NCBI GenBank assembly: GCA_916048095.2
Contig: OU696588.1
Span: forward strand, 3,193,501-3,257,500
DNA: 64,000 nt
Direction: 5' to 3'
Source of the DNA: Sacculina carcini
Lineage: Eukaryota; Arthropoda; Thecostraca; Sacculinidae
In this document: piece after piece, positions 55,049 through 64,000 of the stretch
Numbering within the stretch: position 1 is the first letter of the stretch
Layout: every line of letters starts with the position of its first letter
Made by a program: the position numbers and the translations under genes
The notes under the pieces: generated by a model
Database searches by the model: none
The model's input: the letters and a program-made list of their open reading frames with translations, nothing else
What the model was told of the DNA's origin: nothing

Positions 55049-58000
55049 CACACACACATCACACACACATACACGTGATATTTGATGTCATATATACACA
55101 CTATTTAAAGTGTTTGCATATGCATATGCAATTATACCCCCCGATAATTCTGCTGAGTTCAGTTCATTGGGTATATTATCATCAAAACCAGCATGGAAGG
55201 TAAATGACAATAGACCAAAAATGTAAGAAGTTATAAATATGTAAAGAAATATATCACGCATTACACCTTTCATTGGGGTATGTGTGTTGTAATTGAATAA
55301 GCTAAAAATAGTTGAGGGTCTCATGCAATTGGCCAACTGAGTCAAGTTTGAACACTAATACATGATGACTGTCATCCCCCCGAGCCTCGACATAAATTTA
55401 CGCCCTTGTGTATATATACATATATTGTTTGAAATTGTACTCAAAACCAACTTATTGGAGTGCAATATAGTAAACTAATTTACTTTACTTCACTTTACAC
55501 ACGTATACACACATACTTTCACACATAATGAGGGACCAGAATAGGTGAAGTGTATATGTGAATCTAGCGTGAATCATTCATCTTCAAATTGTAGGATAAA
55601 GCTGGTATAATGATCAACACAGGTGAAGTTATGTGTTTTCAACAGATTGCTTCGTTCAGTAGAAGAGAAAAACAGCTTACGATGCGTCTTTGAAATTGAA
55701 TGACACTGAAGTGAAATCATCGGCCGACATGACCTAAACATTGACCTAACCGGATGAAATCCTGACTCGGGTTTTCATCAACACATCCGAATGAGTCTAT
55801 TGAGAGTTTCCCAGGCGTGTTTGTGTGTGGACTCACAGCGAGGCGTGTCACATATTCTAAATAGGCTGAGGCTAAATTGATCAGAAGTTATATAAGCAAC
55901 CTGCAGATTTCCTGGTGGATGGCTTGCGGAAAGTGCTTGTTGTTGACTATTGCTCTCAATTGACCGGCAGAGTTGGCAGCCCAGTAAGGCGTGGTAACCT
56001 CGTGCGTTGACGGACAGCTATCCTTCCTGTGAAGCGCAGTTAATAAGTACGCCAGTGGGCCATTCAAAACATTTATTCTTTATAAAAGCACCGATAATGT
56101 GAAGTGAGGACCTAAACTACTCTAATCTGGTTTAACCAAATAATTAGACCTGATAATCTGATCAAATCTAAATTGAACTTGTTCTAAAATATTCTCATAT
56201 TTTATAGTTAAACAAAATTATATTGCTGTAGGCTTGACATTATGGCTGTCATGTGATTAGATTGATGTGATTTTGAAGAGTTATTCAATGATTCAAAGTT
56301 ATTCTGGTCATGACAACATTTTCTCTCATTCCTTTTTACATGCGAGGTGTTCTTGTCGATATATTTGTCCTGAAGTTGTAGTTTGAATCCGAGCGTGAAA
56401 TAATATAATTTTTCGGGTGTTACCGTGCTAAATGCTTGTAGGAAATTGAGTATGATTGTGTTGAATTAACTCACATATTGTCCAATCCTCGTTTAGCTCG
56501 ATCGTTTGACGATTGCCCTGCATCCTCCTGAAACAAACCTCATAATCTCATAACCTCACCCACCTCAAACAAACCTCCTCAAAACAAACCTCGTGGTTCA
56601 ATGTGAAAACAAAGATAAAGTTTATTTTGTCAGCTTGTGCTTTCCATTTCATTTATGCTTTCCAGATGATATACCACTAGCTCAAAGGCGAAGTTGTTGG
56701 TCGAATATTTGTTATAATATGAACACATCTATTATTGTTCTAAATAGTGAATTATTATAACGAATTCCGTTCACTTTCAGAACAGAGCTGGAAAACTACG
56801 TGAGCATCAAATTTATGATATTTTCTCCAATTACATCATTCATGCTTTCTGGTTAATTTTGTCGTGAAATTAACTGATTGCTATATCATTTGGTTATACT
56901 CTGTAATCCGGGGAATATTTTTTTATAAAGTTACTTTGGCTCTCAAGGCCATCTTGTTTTGTGATATATATTCTTAATAATAAAAAAGGAATCATTCGAT
57001 TACTAGTATCAATTAGCACACTCCTAATATAAACAATTTCGGGAACGCAATTTACAAGTAATTTAATTTGCGGAATGTAATTTATGATGAAAAGAAATTT
57101 ACTCACTTGGATCGCTCCGTGCGAAGATGTTCCGAACATTCTCCAGATGAGCGCTTTGTTAAAATCGATAAACTCATCGATTTCCTCACTAGCAAACACA
57201 ATACAATTGAAAACCTGCAGTTAAATACGTCAACAAATATTGATTAAGAATATAAGAAACGCTAAAATATATGTAAATATGACAGATGTGTAATTAAATA
57301 CTTGTTTTTTTATAGAATTTGGTTAGTAAATAGTATTTTATAGAATTTGGTTGGTAAATCGTATTTTATAGAATTTGGTTAGGCGTAATAGGCTTAATAA
57401 ACAGTATGTAGTATGTAGTAGTATGTAGTAGGTGTAATAAATATCATTATATTTCCAATATTTGCAACCACAGTGTTTTCATGCGAATCTGCATTCCGGT
57501 TTTTGAATTTGTATATCATATTAAATTCGAAGTTAAAGCACAATGTAAAATCACACGAGATGAAAAGATATACACCGCTGTGTATTCGCATTAGTAATAT
57601 AGCGTAAAACCTCTGATTAAACGACACCTTTAATTGAACAGCACCGTGGGGCAACAATTAAAATATATAACGGTAGCTCTAAATACAGTGGTTTCCAACC
57701 GGGGTGCCGTGAGATCTTTTGAGGATGCCGCCAAAATTCAGGAGAAAAATTGCATATTTTTATTATAATACCACTTTTTGTAATAGCAGGATCAGTGTAA
57801 ATAAAATTTTCATATCTATGTATAAAGTGTTGTTACACCGATGCAAAATGTCAAAATGAAAAAAATATAATACAAACAACGGATATTTTAAATATGTATT
57901 TCCTTATAAGGGTGTCGGAAACTTTTGAAAGGCTTGCCAAGGGCGTAGCAGACTATAAATGGTTGGGAACCACTGATTTAATAGAATGTCACCTAAAATA

Positions 58001-59393
58001 AAACGTCGATTTGCTGAATTATTCTCTTTTGGCAATAGCCATGCCTGAATGATTTATATTGGTCAATTTGTGATAAATTATCAGAAATCACACTGTGTTT
58101 GTGATATATGTTAAATCAATATGTATTTCGTTACCTGGTTATTTCTTTATCCATAAAATTTACCGTATCTTCTCGAAATTCCTGGCCATCTTATTGAAAA
58201 ATAGAGCGGCACCCTCTTATTGAGCAGCACCTCCAATTCAAGGGCACTACGGGGGAAGGTTTGAAAAACAGAACAGCATGAATAGAGCTGCTCAAATAGA
58301 GGTTTTACGGTAGATTAGTCTAAATTTGTTGTATGAATATAAATTTGCATTGCTGAGAATAAACGCATTTAATAATGAATTTGAACTTGAAATTTAATAC
58401 CTTTGCATTCATGCGAACAAATTGCAGCAGTGAATTATTCTTCACCGCTGTGTTCAGATGCAAAATGATACATTATCAAACCTCTATTGGAACGGAATTG
58501 AATTCTATTTTTCAAACATTTCCCCCGTAGTGCCGTTCAATTAGAGGATGCCGCTCTATTTTTCCACTAGCTGGTCAGAATCGCGAGAAGATTCGGTATA
58601 TTCTATACATGAAAATATCCAGGTAACGTATGCATACTTATATAACAAAACATACAAATACATGGTGATTGTGGTGCACCACGTGTCACTGCGTTTTGCG
58701 CCATCTGGCGGTAACTGCCAGAAGCGCAGTATCCTGTGCAGCTGTGTGTATGTCTGTGTGGCGTGATGTGTTTGTCTGTCATTATGCGTGTTTGACATAT
58801 GATCTATCAGTGATTTTAATTATAATTAATCACAGATTCACTAATAGAAATCAGTCAGTCATAGCTATCACCAAAAGAGAAGGACTCATCACTGGCATTT
58901 AATTGTAGGGTGCCGTTTTATTATAGGTGCCGTTAAAATATAAGTCTTACGGTAATTATAAGTATATATCAATATAAACAGCCTTGTCAGCGGTGAAATA
59001 CTGAGGATATTACCCCAGCATCACCAGCACAACAGGTGGCTGCTGGGAGAGCGTGGCTGCTGTGGTTGCGAGGAATTATGGGCCCCCCCCCGAAGGCAAC
59101 ACTTGGGGCCCCCATTATAAATAAATCACCAAATAATGAATGTATTTATTAGACATAATCACATGATATGTGAAGCAACGGGGCCCCTCAACATTCGGGG
59201 CCCCCCGACCGGGGGGTGCGGGGGGCGGTTGCTACGGCTCTGGTTGCTGGGGTACCCACCTGGGGTAATCATCACCCGCATCTCGGCAGTACAACTGTTT
59301 CAGGCGTCGTACACACGGAAGACGCGGAGAAAATGATTGGTTGGCAAGACACATTGCACACATCATGCACACCAGAATATACACACGTGCCAT
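54587..59393 (-). CDS. Spaetzle-like cystine-knot cytokine, gene 2 (five exons, complete)
   Basis: Minus-strand exons 59393-59260, 57188-57107, 56527-56475, 56026-55901 and 54746-54587 join in phase to 184 residues and a TGA stop. ATG at 59393-59391; residues 1-17 are a clear signal peptide ([17 protein letters not shown]). The prodomain has [10 protein letters not shown] and [18 protein letters not shown]; cleavage site RAKR followed by Gly; mature part about 99 residues with ten cysteines, close in size to the Spaetzle C106 domain. Diagnostic blocks: [32 protein letters not shown]. It matches gene 1 in every exon boundary phase. The likely role is a secreted ligand for a Toll-type receptor, processed by a furin-like or clip-type protease. 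Very short prodomain. Confidence 0.92.
54750..55070. repeat. CA / CATCACAC microsatellite array
   Basis: About 320 bp of CA repeats interspersed with CATCACAC and CCATCACAC. It abuts the last exon of Spaetzle-like gene 2. Confidence 0.95.
55076..55900. other. Last intron of Spaetzle-like gene 2 (non-repeat part)
   Basis: AT-rich. No gene or recognised repeat. Confidence 0.4.
55901..56026 (-). CDS. Spaetzle-like gene 2, first cystine-knot exon
   Basis: 126 nt, same length and phases as 39702-39827. Acceptor GCGCTTCACAG, donor GTTGCT. It encodes [28 protein letters not shown] and a conserved Glu-Ile-Cys. Confidence 0.9.
56475..56527 (-). CDS. Spaetzle-like gene 2, cleavage-site micro-exon
   Basis: 53 nt, acceptor TGTTTCAG, donor GTGAGT. 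It encodes [21 protein letters not shown] is a furin-type site at the same place as RHKR in gene 1. Too short to appear as an ORF. Confidence 0.85.
57107..57188 (-). CDS. Spaetzle-like gene 2, prodomain exon
   Basis: 82 nt, acceptor TGTGTTTGCTAG, donor GTGAGT. It encodes [19 protein letters not shown], aligned with the start of the 370-nt gene 1 exon. Confidence 0.85.
57686..57975. mobile_element. hAT-like MITE in intron of Spaetzle-like gene 2
   Basis: CAGTGGTTTCCAACC at the left and GGTTGGGAACCACTG at the right. Flanking 8-mers TCTAAATA and ATTTAATA agree at five positions (eroded TSD). Confidence 0.7.
58163..58596. mobile_element. Pogo/mariner-like foldback MITE
   Basis: TA-flanked. The arms of about 110 bp are inverted copies (CCGTATCTTCTCG / CGAGAAGATTCGG at the ends, CCCGTAGTGCC blocks inside). 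Related pieces occur near 57601-57655 and 58900-58960. Confidence 0.65.
59057..59242. mobile_element. hAT-like MITE just inside intron 1 of Spaetzle-like gene 2
   Basis: Right end GCTACGGCTCTG at 59242, only 17 nt from the splice donor (59259). Left end eroded. Same family as 8527 and 1-322. Confidence 0.6.
59260..59393 (-). CDS. Spaetzle-like gene 2, signal-peptide exon
   Basis: ATG directly follows a GT-rich tract and GTATGTAG, itself a possible acceptor. 44 codons plus two bases, donor GTGGGT. It encodes the signal peptide, a basic [11 protein letters not shown] segment and [10 protein letters not shown]. Confidence 0.87.
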
Positions 59394-60686
59394 CTACATA
59401 CACACACACGCACACGCACAAACATACACACGGACATACATGCAGACAGGGACACACAAGCCAGAATATCCGCTTGGTTATCATAAGCTCAGCGTTGAAA
59501 AATAAATCCGGGTGTATATATGTTTGATTTTAACGTTTTGAATCGTATTTTTACACTATTTCAAGATTTATTTTTGCTTTTAACATTATCTGTTTTCATA
59601 TCTGTCATTGCATTTTTTGTCATTCTAGGACGTTTTTGAAATATATTATAATAATCGCTATTTACATTTGATGCGAAAACACTTACTTCGCTCTCGACAG
59701 GCTTCGTAATTCCTATTCACAATATATAAATATATCTTCTACGGATATTTGTAGAATTACATTTAAATTAATATTGGGTTTAAATTATATTTCAATTAAT
59801 ATTATGCTAAAATTATCGTTAAAATATTAATATGATATTGATATTTTACGCGCACGTGTTTATTTAAACAATAAAATAGATCCTTAACGTTGATATAATG
59901 ACAATATATATTTGGGTTTTATATAAGCCGGTAATTGATTTAATTAATTACGCAAATACATTTGCAAATATATTCTTAATACACACACACACACACACAC
60001 ATACACACATACATACGCATGCACGCACTCACATGCACACACACCAAATTTTTGGGTGTCACAATAGACGAATATTTTAATTGGAACAAACATTTTGTGT
60101 TTTTGGTATTTGTTGGCACCTTGGCGGAAAGGCCACAGAACACATTGTCAACCTTTGTAAGGCTTTATCAAAACAACAGCTGTGATTGATTGTATTAGAC
60201 GAAAGTTGACTTCGGAAACAATGATAATAAAATTTGCCCCCAGCTGCTCGAAATTAATTTATGGAATATAAATCTGGGATTGTACATGGCCATCATTCTG
60301 AAAATGCTTCTATACTATTCAAAAATGTTTTCTTAAAATTGATATTCTTGAAGAAAAAAAAATTCTGCTGATAATATTTTCACCAACCAATTATATTTCG
60401 AACTTGGAAGCATATATGAGTATTTTATTTTTCTTCACGTATACAGGTCATTACATAATAACTAGTATTTTTTCCAAATTGACAAGCATCCCCTAACAAC
60501 CCGTAGAAACAATGTTAATCTGATAATGCCACCTTTAAGAACTATTATCTACAATAACTCAATTGGCTTTTAGATCCTCTACTGTGTAATTATCTTTCCA
60601 TTGTAATTAAATTACAATAAATATGTCGATGAGCGCTTTTAAAATCAAAATTAAAGATCATTGTGGGAACAGCTTGAAGTTATTAC
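59394..60686. other. AT-rich spacer with CA microsatellites
   Basis: CA-rich runs at about 59398-59440 and 59981-60030. Presumed promoter/5' region of Spaetzle-like gene 2 on the minus strand. No other gene recognised. Confidence 0.4.
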
Positions 60687-61371
60687 TAGGGCTGTCAAAA
60701 AAGTAACCTAAAAATCAGAAAAAGTAACTATATTTTCGAGAAAAAGTAACCTAAAAATCAGAAAAAGTAACTATATTTTCGAGAAAAAGTAACCTAAAAA
60801 TCATAAAAAGTAACTTTATTTTCGAAAAAAAGGAACCTAAAAAAGAAACCTACAAATAATCTATGAGTTTTAATGTTATTATCATTATGTTATGTATGTT
60901 TATATAATGTTATGTTTGTCGCTTTATCACATGTTTATCACGCCTTTGCTGATTAGTGCGCTGTATGTGTGTTGTTTGTTCGTAAACATAAAAATAAACC
61001 TAATAACCTATAGAAAGTAACCTGAAAATAACCAGACCTTCGTAAAAATAACCTTCAAAAAAGGTCAAATTCTCTTTGCAGTTCTGAAGGAAGAAAATAC
61101 ACCAGTACTTTTCTATCTTCTTTCCGAGTTGGTACTATTTTTCCACCCTTTCTCCGATCTGGTATCATTTTACAAAAAACCACCAAAAGTGACTTAATAT
61201 TATTTGGCTAACATCGCAAAAAAGAGCATAACCATCAAAAAAATTTAAAGTGGAAAGCTAATATAAAAGTGAAATACACTAATTGCAAATGTAAATATTT
61301 TTAGTAATGGTCGCAATAATGTTCTTTATATTGTTTCAATGGAACTTTTTATCAAATAAACACGTACTACA
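60687..61371. mobile_element. hAT-like MITE, second copy, right-truncated
   Basis: It begins TAGGGCTGTCAAAA like the element at 1253 and follows it (AAAAAGTAACCT repeats, CATGTTTATCACGCCTTTGC) until CACGTACTACAG, where similarity stops. Confidence 0.65.
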
Positions 61372-61436
61372 GCTTGTATATTAGTGTATAGACTGATCTG
61401 TAGATAGCTTGTATAGACTGATCTGTCTATAGTCAC

Positions 61437-61480
61437 TGACGAAGGTCTCAAGACCGAAACGTTTGACTAAAGTGGCAGTC
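61437..61480. other. Retroelement-like terminal motif
   Basis: TGACGAAGGTCTCAAGACCG then AAACGTTTGACT. GAAGG..CCGAAACGT blocks of this type occur near Penelope-like element ends. Low confidence; no coding region accompanies it. Confidence 0.2.
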
Positions 61481-61672
61481 ATTTGTGTTTTCTTCTCTCT
61501 CTTCATATATGTCGATAACTTCAAATATATATATACATATACATAAATGCACATACATATGTATACTTATATATGTTAATTGAACACAATGAAATATATT
61601 TAACTTCGTGAAACTATTAGAATAGAAGGCGTCAATGTGATTATATCACGAGTTTTTCTTAAGAAACTACAA

Positions 61673-62857
61673 ATGTGGCTGCATTATATCGACTGGGTCG
61701 TTGACCTGTTCAATTTCGTTGCGCCTTCTGTGCAATACGGATCTTGGCGCAAACGTTCATACGTTTATCATACGCGATTTTCTTCAACCAAACTCGGCAA
61801 AGTTGTGATGAACATGTCGTCATCACCGATTTACTACCCAGACACTGACATCCTGTGTCAACCTCACAACAACGCTAATGAAAACGCCGAATGCATTGCC
61901 CACCAAACAGCTAACAAGATCTCCACTCTGAAAAGAGCTTATCCTCGGACTATACAAGGAGGTAAGCAGTTTATCAGAGACCTGAGAAAACTGAACATGT
62001 CAAACAGCTCTTCTGGCAAGAGGAAGCGTTGTGGCTGCGTTACAAGCCCATCCCAGTCTCCTGCAGCCAAGAAATTGAGACCAAACTCGACATCATCTAC
62101 AGTGTCAAATGTATCAGAAAGTACGGACAGGAACTCCGCTGTAGCAATGAGGTCAGACATTGGACTTGTATCACCGCTAGAAGGAACGAGAGAGGACAAC
62201 AACAACACACATTTATTGTCTCCGAAAGAGAAAATATTGCCGCCGACTGAATACAGGTTTCGTGTGATATCGGCGGGGTCCAAGTCAGCCATCCCGATGA
62301 AACTGATGTCGCGAAACAAAACGAAACTTGTGTCGAGCAAAAAGAACAAGACTAATACAAGTATAAACAAGACTAAACAAGACAAATACAAGTCTCGTGT
62401 GCCTGTGACAACATCGGTCAGCACACTGCCCGCCGTAGACAGCGTGGCCAACAGCAATGACACTGGTGTATCAGCGAGTGAGACATTCGCTCTCGCTAAC
62501 AATGACACAAGTACAAACATAGACGTGGAAACATATGACACTTTTCTCAGGGAATCTCAACAGACCGACATCTTGCCCCTGCTTCACATCACCGAGGATG
62601 ACTTTCATGAAGTCAACCATCTTGATTTGTCCAGACTGTCTTCACGTGAAAATGAAAGCTCTGTTGTTCTGCCATCAACCGCCTGGGCCTCACCGACTCG
62701 CCATGAACTCACGCAATACATTTGCCCGACTGAGTCCAGCCCAAACGATGTCGCACAACTGCTGTCCAACGGCGAGAATAACATATATGTAGCCTGCAAT
62801 CCAGAGCTGTTCGATCCGCTGCCACCTGAAGATGACATTTCGTATCTTCCGTGGTGA
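61673..62857 (+). CDS. Unrecognised nuclear-type protein or terminal exon
   Basis: An open frame of 394 codons from the first ATG to TGA. Codon use and composition look coding. The product is hydrophilic and Ser/Thr/Asn-rich, with basic clusters that could be nuclear localisation signals (GKRKRCG, PAAKKLRP, KNKTNTSINKTKQDKYKSR) and an acidic, hydrophobic C-terminus (FDPLPPEDDISYLPW) like a transactivation tail. I do not recognise the family. The frame is open for some codons before the ATG, and TTTTTCTTAAG just upstream could be an acceptor, so this may be the last exon of a longer gene whose other exons I cannot see. Confidence 0.6.
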   Translation: MWLHYIDWVVDLFNFVAPSVQYGSWRKRSYVYHTRFSSTKLGKVVMNMSSSPIYYPDTDILCQPHNNANENAECIAHQTANKISTLKRAYPRTIQGGKQFIRDLRKLNMSNSSSGKRKRCGCVTSPSQSPAAKKLRPNSTSSTVSNVSESTDRNSAVAMRSDIGLVSPLEGTREDNNNTHLLSPKEKILPPTEYRFRVISAGSKSAIPMKLMSRNKTKLVSSKKNKTNTSINKTKQDKYKSRVPVTTSVSTLPAVDSVANSNDTGVSASETFALANNDTSTNIDVETYDTFLRESQQTDILPLLHITEDDFHEVNHLDLSRLSSRENESSVVLPSTAWASPTRHELTQYICPTESSPNDVAQLLSNGENNIYVACNPELFDPLPPEDDISYLPW

Positions 62858-62907
62858 ACCTCATGCGAACAGTCGCGATAGTTCTACTACACGAAAGACT
62901 GTTCGAG

Positions 62908-62939
62908 CCCTCTGCTGATAAAAACAGTACAGCAGAGGG
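62908..62939 (+). other. Perfect hairpin after the unrecognised gene
   Basis: CCCTCTGCTG and CAGCAGAGGG form a perfect 10-bp stem with a 12-nt loop, about 50 nt after the stop codon, in the likely 3' UTR. Confidence 0.6.
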
Positions 62940-63817
62940 TTGAGTGATCTGCATCAAATACTTATGTCAAGAAGTAGAATATGATGACATTTTCTGGTGC
63001 TGCCAAATTTTGTGACTTTTACGGCGCAGCGTGAAACAATAGCTGCACAACGGTATGGCTAATTCAAACATCCACAATTGAAAGTGCACGCTCTCTGCTA
63101 GTCAAGTCTGCCACTGCGAGGACAAGTAAATTATGTTTGAATCAAGTTCCTCCAGCCAATAATCTTGAAGAAGTTAAGTCACAAGGTGGAGGATCTATGA
63201 TGGTTTGCAATGATATCAACATAATGACGAGGCATCTGCTTCTCTCCAATTGACTTTAGATAGGAAGATAACTGCAAGAAGAATCGATTTGACTACAAAC
63301 ACACTGTCAGATTGCTCTTACAGTTGTTAATCTGCAAATTCGTGAGCGTGGAACAAGTGACAACCTCCAGAAATGCTAGGACAATACTAAAAGCAGGCGA
63401 CAATGAGTAGCTTGGCCGCTATGATACCCCCGCCTCTGAGCGGATAATACTTCCCATATGGAAAGGGGGACCTGTAGCCATTATGAACGATTGAATCAAC
63501 ACACAAGAAAATGTGAATTATTCAAGAAAATTAGCAGGCATCATCAAAATTTGCTCGTATCTTTAAGAATATTGGGAGCGGACAATCTTCGCTCCCTGTT
63601 AACTCTTGCTAAATCACTGATTGACACATAATAATAATAATAACAATAATCATGTTTATAATGTGTTTATGATCATATTCACTATGACTTGCCACACTCG
63701 AGGACTTCTTTAGTGAAATATGCTGACTTCTTTCATTTGCGACCGTCTTGCTGTGAGTTTGTTGTCGTAGCCGAGTGCTAATTGTATAGCATACAACATC
63801 TGTGGCCGAGGTGAACT
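62940..63817. other. Spacer without recognised gene
   Basis: Mixed AT-rich DNA; no repeat or gene recognised. Confidence 0.3.
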
Positions 63818-63922
63818 ATGTCATCAATCACTGCCACCAAACACCTGACACGTCCGGGAGCTACGGCGGCGGTGATGGCCAACCTCCGTCGCCAACACCC
63901 ACGCAATGCAATCACCTGGTGA
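63818..63922 (+). CDS. Candidate short first exon or ORF
   Basis: ATG and 34 codons in a GC-richer island (AVMANLRRQHPRN), ending TGA; CCTG|GTGATT could be a splice donor just before the stop. Not recognised. The window ends 78 bp later in a GT run. Confidence 0.2.
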   Translation: MSSITATKHLTRPGATAAVMANLRRQHPRNAITW

Positions 63923-63954
63923 TTAGCCGTGTGCAGACAAAACTCGCCAATGAC

Positions 63955-63984
63955 ATTTGTGTGTGTTTGTGTGTGTGTGTGAAG
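63955..63984. repeat. GT microsatellite at window end
   Basis: TGTGTGTGTTTGTGTGTGTG type repeat. Confidence 0.9.
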
Positions 63985-64000
63985 GAAAAGAAAGAAAGAA

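Noticed and set aside
54686..55085. His/Thr-rich ORFs in the CA array
   Set aside because: Microsatellite translation; the neighbouring real exon is on the other strand.
56894..57199. 101-codon minus-strand ORF
   Set aside because: Only its first ~27 codons are the real prodomain exon; the remainder reads through the donor into an AT-rich intron.
59272..59484. Minus-strand ORF with Cys/Val repeats
   Set aside because: Wrong frame across the real signal-peptide exon; built on a GT run.
1..64000. CRISPR array, bacterial operons, tRNA or rRNA genes
   Set aside because: None seen; repeats are eukaryotic microsatellites and transposons. The tRNA-Phe match at the two LTR leaders is only 12 nt and is not a tRNA gene.

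Overview
This is a eukaryotic, invertebrate-type nuclear window. It has spliced genes with GT..AG introns, long CA/GT microsatellites, AT-rich spacer, and animal signalling genes (a Hippo/MST kinase, a rabenosyn-5-like FYVE protein, and two Spaetzle-like cystine-knot cytokines). Spaetzle-type ligands point to a protostome. I cannot name the phylum or species from the sequence.

Layout. 1-3.2 kb: remnants of DNA transposons, including one hAT-like element nested in another, each with an 8-bp target-site duplication (TSD). 4.2-8.5 kb: an intronless Hippo kinase gene followed on the same strand by an intronless rabenosyn gene. 8.5-12.5 kb: an AT-rich, Helitron-like region with many GC-rich hairpin motifs. 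12.6-16.5 kb: a second, nearly identical copy of the same gene pair. Its kinase copy has lost the N-lobe and the activation segment; its rabenosyn copy is intact. 16.6-26.5 kb: a nest of a minus-strand gypsy-like relic, a LINE inside it, and a young LTR retrotransposon (element A) inside the LINE. 26.5-35.8 kb: transposon relics, microsatellites and an element with long inverted repeats.

35.8-42.0 kb (+ strand) and 54.6-59.4 kb (- strand): two convergent Spaetzle-like genes of five coding exons each. I assembled these by eye. Most exons are too short or too fragmented to stand out as ORFs, but the two genes agree in exon order, in splice phase at all four introns, in a furin-like site and in the cystine-knot motif. 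Between them lies a three-level transposon nest with every TSD still readable: a hAT element, cut by an LTR retrotransposon (element B), itself cut by a LINE. A 7-bp satellite and a CA-rich array follow. 59.4-64 kb is AT-rich and holds one unrecognised coding exon (61.7-62.9 kb).

The genes make sense as host signalling genes (Hippo kinase cascade, endosomal recycling, secreted Spaetzle-like ligands for Toll-type receptors) embedded in heavy transposon load. The most unusual mobile-element observation is that both LTR elements carry, directly after the 5' LTR, 12 nt complementary to the 5' end of tRNA-Phe, only a few bases before the gag ATG.
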